This document shows positions 62,927-64,000 of a stretch of 64,000 nucleotides of DNA, piece by piece. The translations under genes and the position numbers were made by a program. The notes beneath the pieces were generated by a model. It was not told where the DNA came from. It searched no databases and saw only the letters and a list, made by a program, of their open reading frames with translations. Position 1 is the first letter of the stretch, and each line of letters starts with the position of its first letter. This DNA comes from an uncultured Gemmataceae bacterium (lineage in GTDB: Bacteria; Planctomycetota; Planctomycetia; Gemmatales; Gemmataceae): assembly GCA_937923405.1 (NCBI GenBank), contig CALDUY010000002.1:434001-498000 (forward strand), in the 5' to 3' direction.

Positions 62927-64000
62927 CGCGGGGCTCCCGATCCTCCGCTGCATCCCGAATTCGGTCATGTGGCTCCTGCTTCACCTGAGATGTCGACCAA
63001 CTCCACGAGTCGCTTTCCACCAGAGGCAGCAAGGGACGCCGTCCTACTTTTGGAGCGACTCGGCTGGCCACGATCCATTCGCTGGACAGCGCGCGTTCCA
63101 GATCGAGCAAGCTCTGCTGTTCGATTTCAGCGGCACGCTGCTCAGAATGGACGAATAACCCTTCGCGCAAGAACTGGCGAAGATAGTGGTAGCCCGATGT
63201 GCCTCCCGTCGCCGCTACCGCACCGTCTCCTGAGCCAGAGGGCCGGCCCAAATACTTGACGGCAAAGGCGACATGACGGCCACGCCAGCGCAGCAACGCT
63301 TCGTCGAAGTCAGCAGCGGCTTCGCGGACCTGATTCCAGCGAAGATCCCCTTGTTGTTCCAAGCGATGAATCTGTGTTCGCAAACTGACGAAGTCAGGGT
63401 GGTGATAGAGTCGCAAGTCGCGCAACGAGCGATTCTCTCGATAGATCGGTAACTTTCGCGCATCGACACCGCGCAAGTGGATATCCAAGAGTTGATAATT
63501 CCGTGATTGGACAGCGCTACCGCGTTCGGTGTACTCACGGAAAGCGAGGAAATGTTCGGGCGGCATGGTCCACAACACTTCAAAGGTGCGAAACAAAAAT
63601 TGTACGACGGCAGTGCCCTGACGCAGACTCTGCTCTGCCGCTTCCCATTGGCCCAGGCGTAGCTGTTCAATTGTCTCTAGCACGAGTACGCGCAAAGCAA
63701 AAAAGCAGAGTTCACTGATGTGAATGGTTCGTAGAAAGCACACTTCATCATGACAGATGGTCTGCGGAAAGCAAGAGAGATGCAGCAGGGCACTGGTTCC
63801 ACCCGGTTGGCGGGCATAGCCTTCCAGAGAGGCATATCGGGTACCCAAGAAATCAGTTTCGTTCCATTTGGGCAAACTAGATGCTTCGAGTTCCCTTTCA
63901 GACTCCTTGAGAACTCGTTCGATAAGCTCGATCCGTTGATGAACAATGGCAGGAGCGAAATCGTTGCACTGAAACCAAACTTCTCCTCGCTGGCTGGCAG
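62916..64000 (-). CDS. Tryptophan 2,3-dioxygenase-like protein, 5' end beyond the window
   Basis: At least 360 residues; the frame is open through the right edge with no ATG inside it (only a TTG at 63875), so the true start is outside. The TDO/IDO-type helical heme fold is recognisable: HDEVCFLRTIHISELCFFAL (distal His), FREYTERGSAVQSRNYQLLD (substrate-binding Arg), and WRGRHVAFAVKYLGRPSG (proximal heme His) followed by GGTSGYHYLRQFL. All three key residues are kept, so oxidation of tryptophan or a related indole to N-formylkynurenine-type product is plausible. The N-terminal extension and a charged C-terminal tail are unusual. It overlaps the kinase gene by 11 bases. Confidence 0.82.
   Translation of the reverse strand, partial: ASQRGEVWFQCNDFAPAIVHQRIELIERVLKESERELEASSLPKWNETDFLGTRYASLEGYARQPGGTSALLHLSCFPQTICHDEVCFLRTIHISELCFFALRVLVLETIEQLRLGQWEAAEQSLRQGTAVVQFLFRTFEVLWTMPPEHFLAFREYTERGSAVQSRNYQLLDIHLRGVDARKLPIYRENRSLRDLRLYHHPDFVSLRTQIHRLEQQGDLRWNQVREAAADFDEALLRWRGRHVAFAVKYLGRPSGSGDGAVAATGGTSGYHYLRQFLREGLFVHSEQRAAEIEQQSLLDLERALSSEWIVASRVAPKVGRRPLLPLVESDSWSWSTSQVKQEPHDRIRDAAEDREPRDEP

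Noticed and set aside
63215-63946. Overlapping minus-strand frames inside the TDO-like gene
   Set aside because: They are shadows in other frames; the TDO frame holds all family motifs and continues to the window edge.

Overview
The window looks like chromosome of a planctomycete, most likely of the Gemmataceae/Gemmatales. That reading rests on families typical of the phylum: very large PVC-type membrane-bound dehydrogenase/cytochrome c fusions with HEAT repeats and a DUF1080 domain, a DUF1549/DUF1553 + DUF1501 pair, a DUF1559 pseudopilin-like protein, a CotH protein with EF-hands, two serine/threonine kinases and an FHA protein. Base composition is moderately GC-rich and coding density is high, with several 1-4 bp start/stop overlaps and tail-to-tail overlaps. 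I see no rRNA, tRNA, CRISPR array, transposase or prophage.

Layout. 1-2.5 kb: the 5' part of priA (minus), then an ECF-type sigma factor coupled to a secreted phosphodiesterase-like protein. 2.6-7.1 kb: a 1338-residue PVC-type heme protein, followed by an intergenic stretch full of palindromes. 7.1-13.6 kb: RNase H (minus) diverging from tsaB, then a tight plus-strand run of esterase, tyrA, SAM hydroxide adenosyltransferase, archease and rtcB (RNA repair). 13.6-17.4 kb (minus): a Cys-rich thioredoxin-like lipoprotein, a redoxin, a beta-propeller cytochrome and a small zinc-ribbon protein. 17.4-21.4 kb: a duplicated intergenic element, recG and cyclopropane synthase. 21.4-25.5 kb (minus): FKBP and metH, whose leader carries a strong intrinsic terminator. 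25.5-26.75 kb: a gene-poor, partly AT-rich stretch.

26.75-40.4 kb: a small membrane protein, cytidine deaminase with a concentrative nucleoside transporter (nucleoside salvage), a ceramidase-like/PVC dehydrogenase fusion of 1791 residues, CotH, and the DUF1549-DUF1501 pair. 40.7-46.9 kb: thioredoxin-like protein, zwf, HAD phosphatase, pseudopilin-like protein, RecD2 helicase (minus) and an unknown protein. 47-51.8 kb (minus): DUF885 peptidase-like protein, FHA protein, miaA and a SirB1-like protein. 51.9-58 kb (plus): a kinase with an altered DFG motif overlapping nagA, two unknown membrane proteins and a Pro/Cys-tailed exported protein.

58.1-64 kb (minus, running off the right edge): a four-gene set that is the best candidate for something undescribed. 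It has a tryptophan 2,3-dioxygenase-like protein, a serine/threonine kinase fused to a DHH-phosphoesterase-like region whose motifs appear in swapped order, an ATP-grasp ligase of the carnosine-synthase type, and a FemAB/GNAT-like acyltransferase. The first three are packed with a short overlap and an 11-nt gap. A kinase-controlled pathway that oxidises tryptophan and builds an amide-linked product is a reasonable hypothesis, but no product can be read from sequence. All family assignments come from reading translated motifs; no database search was run.
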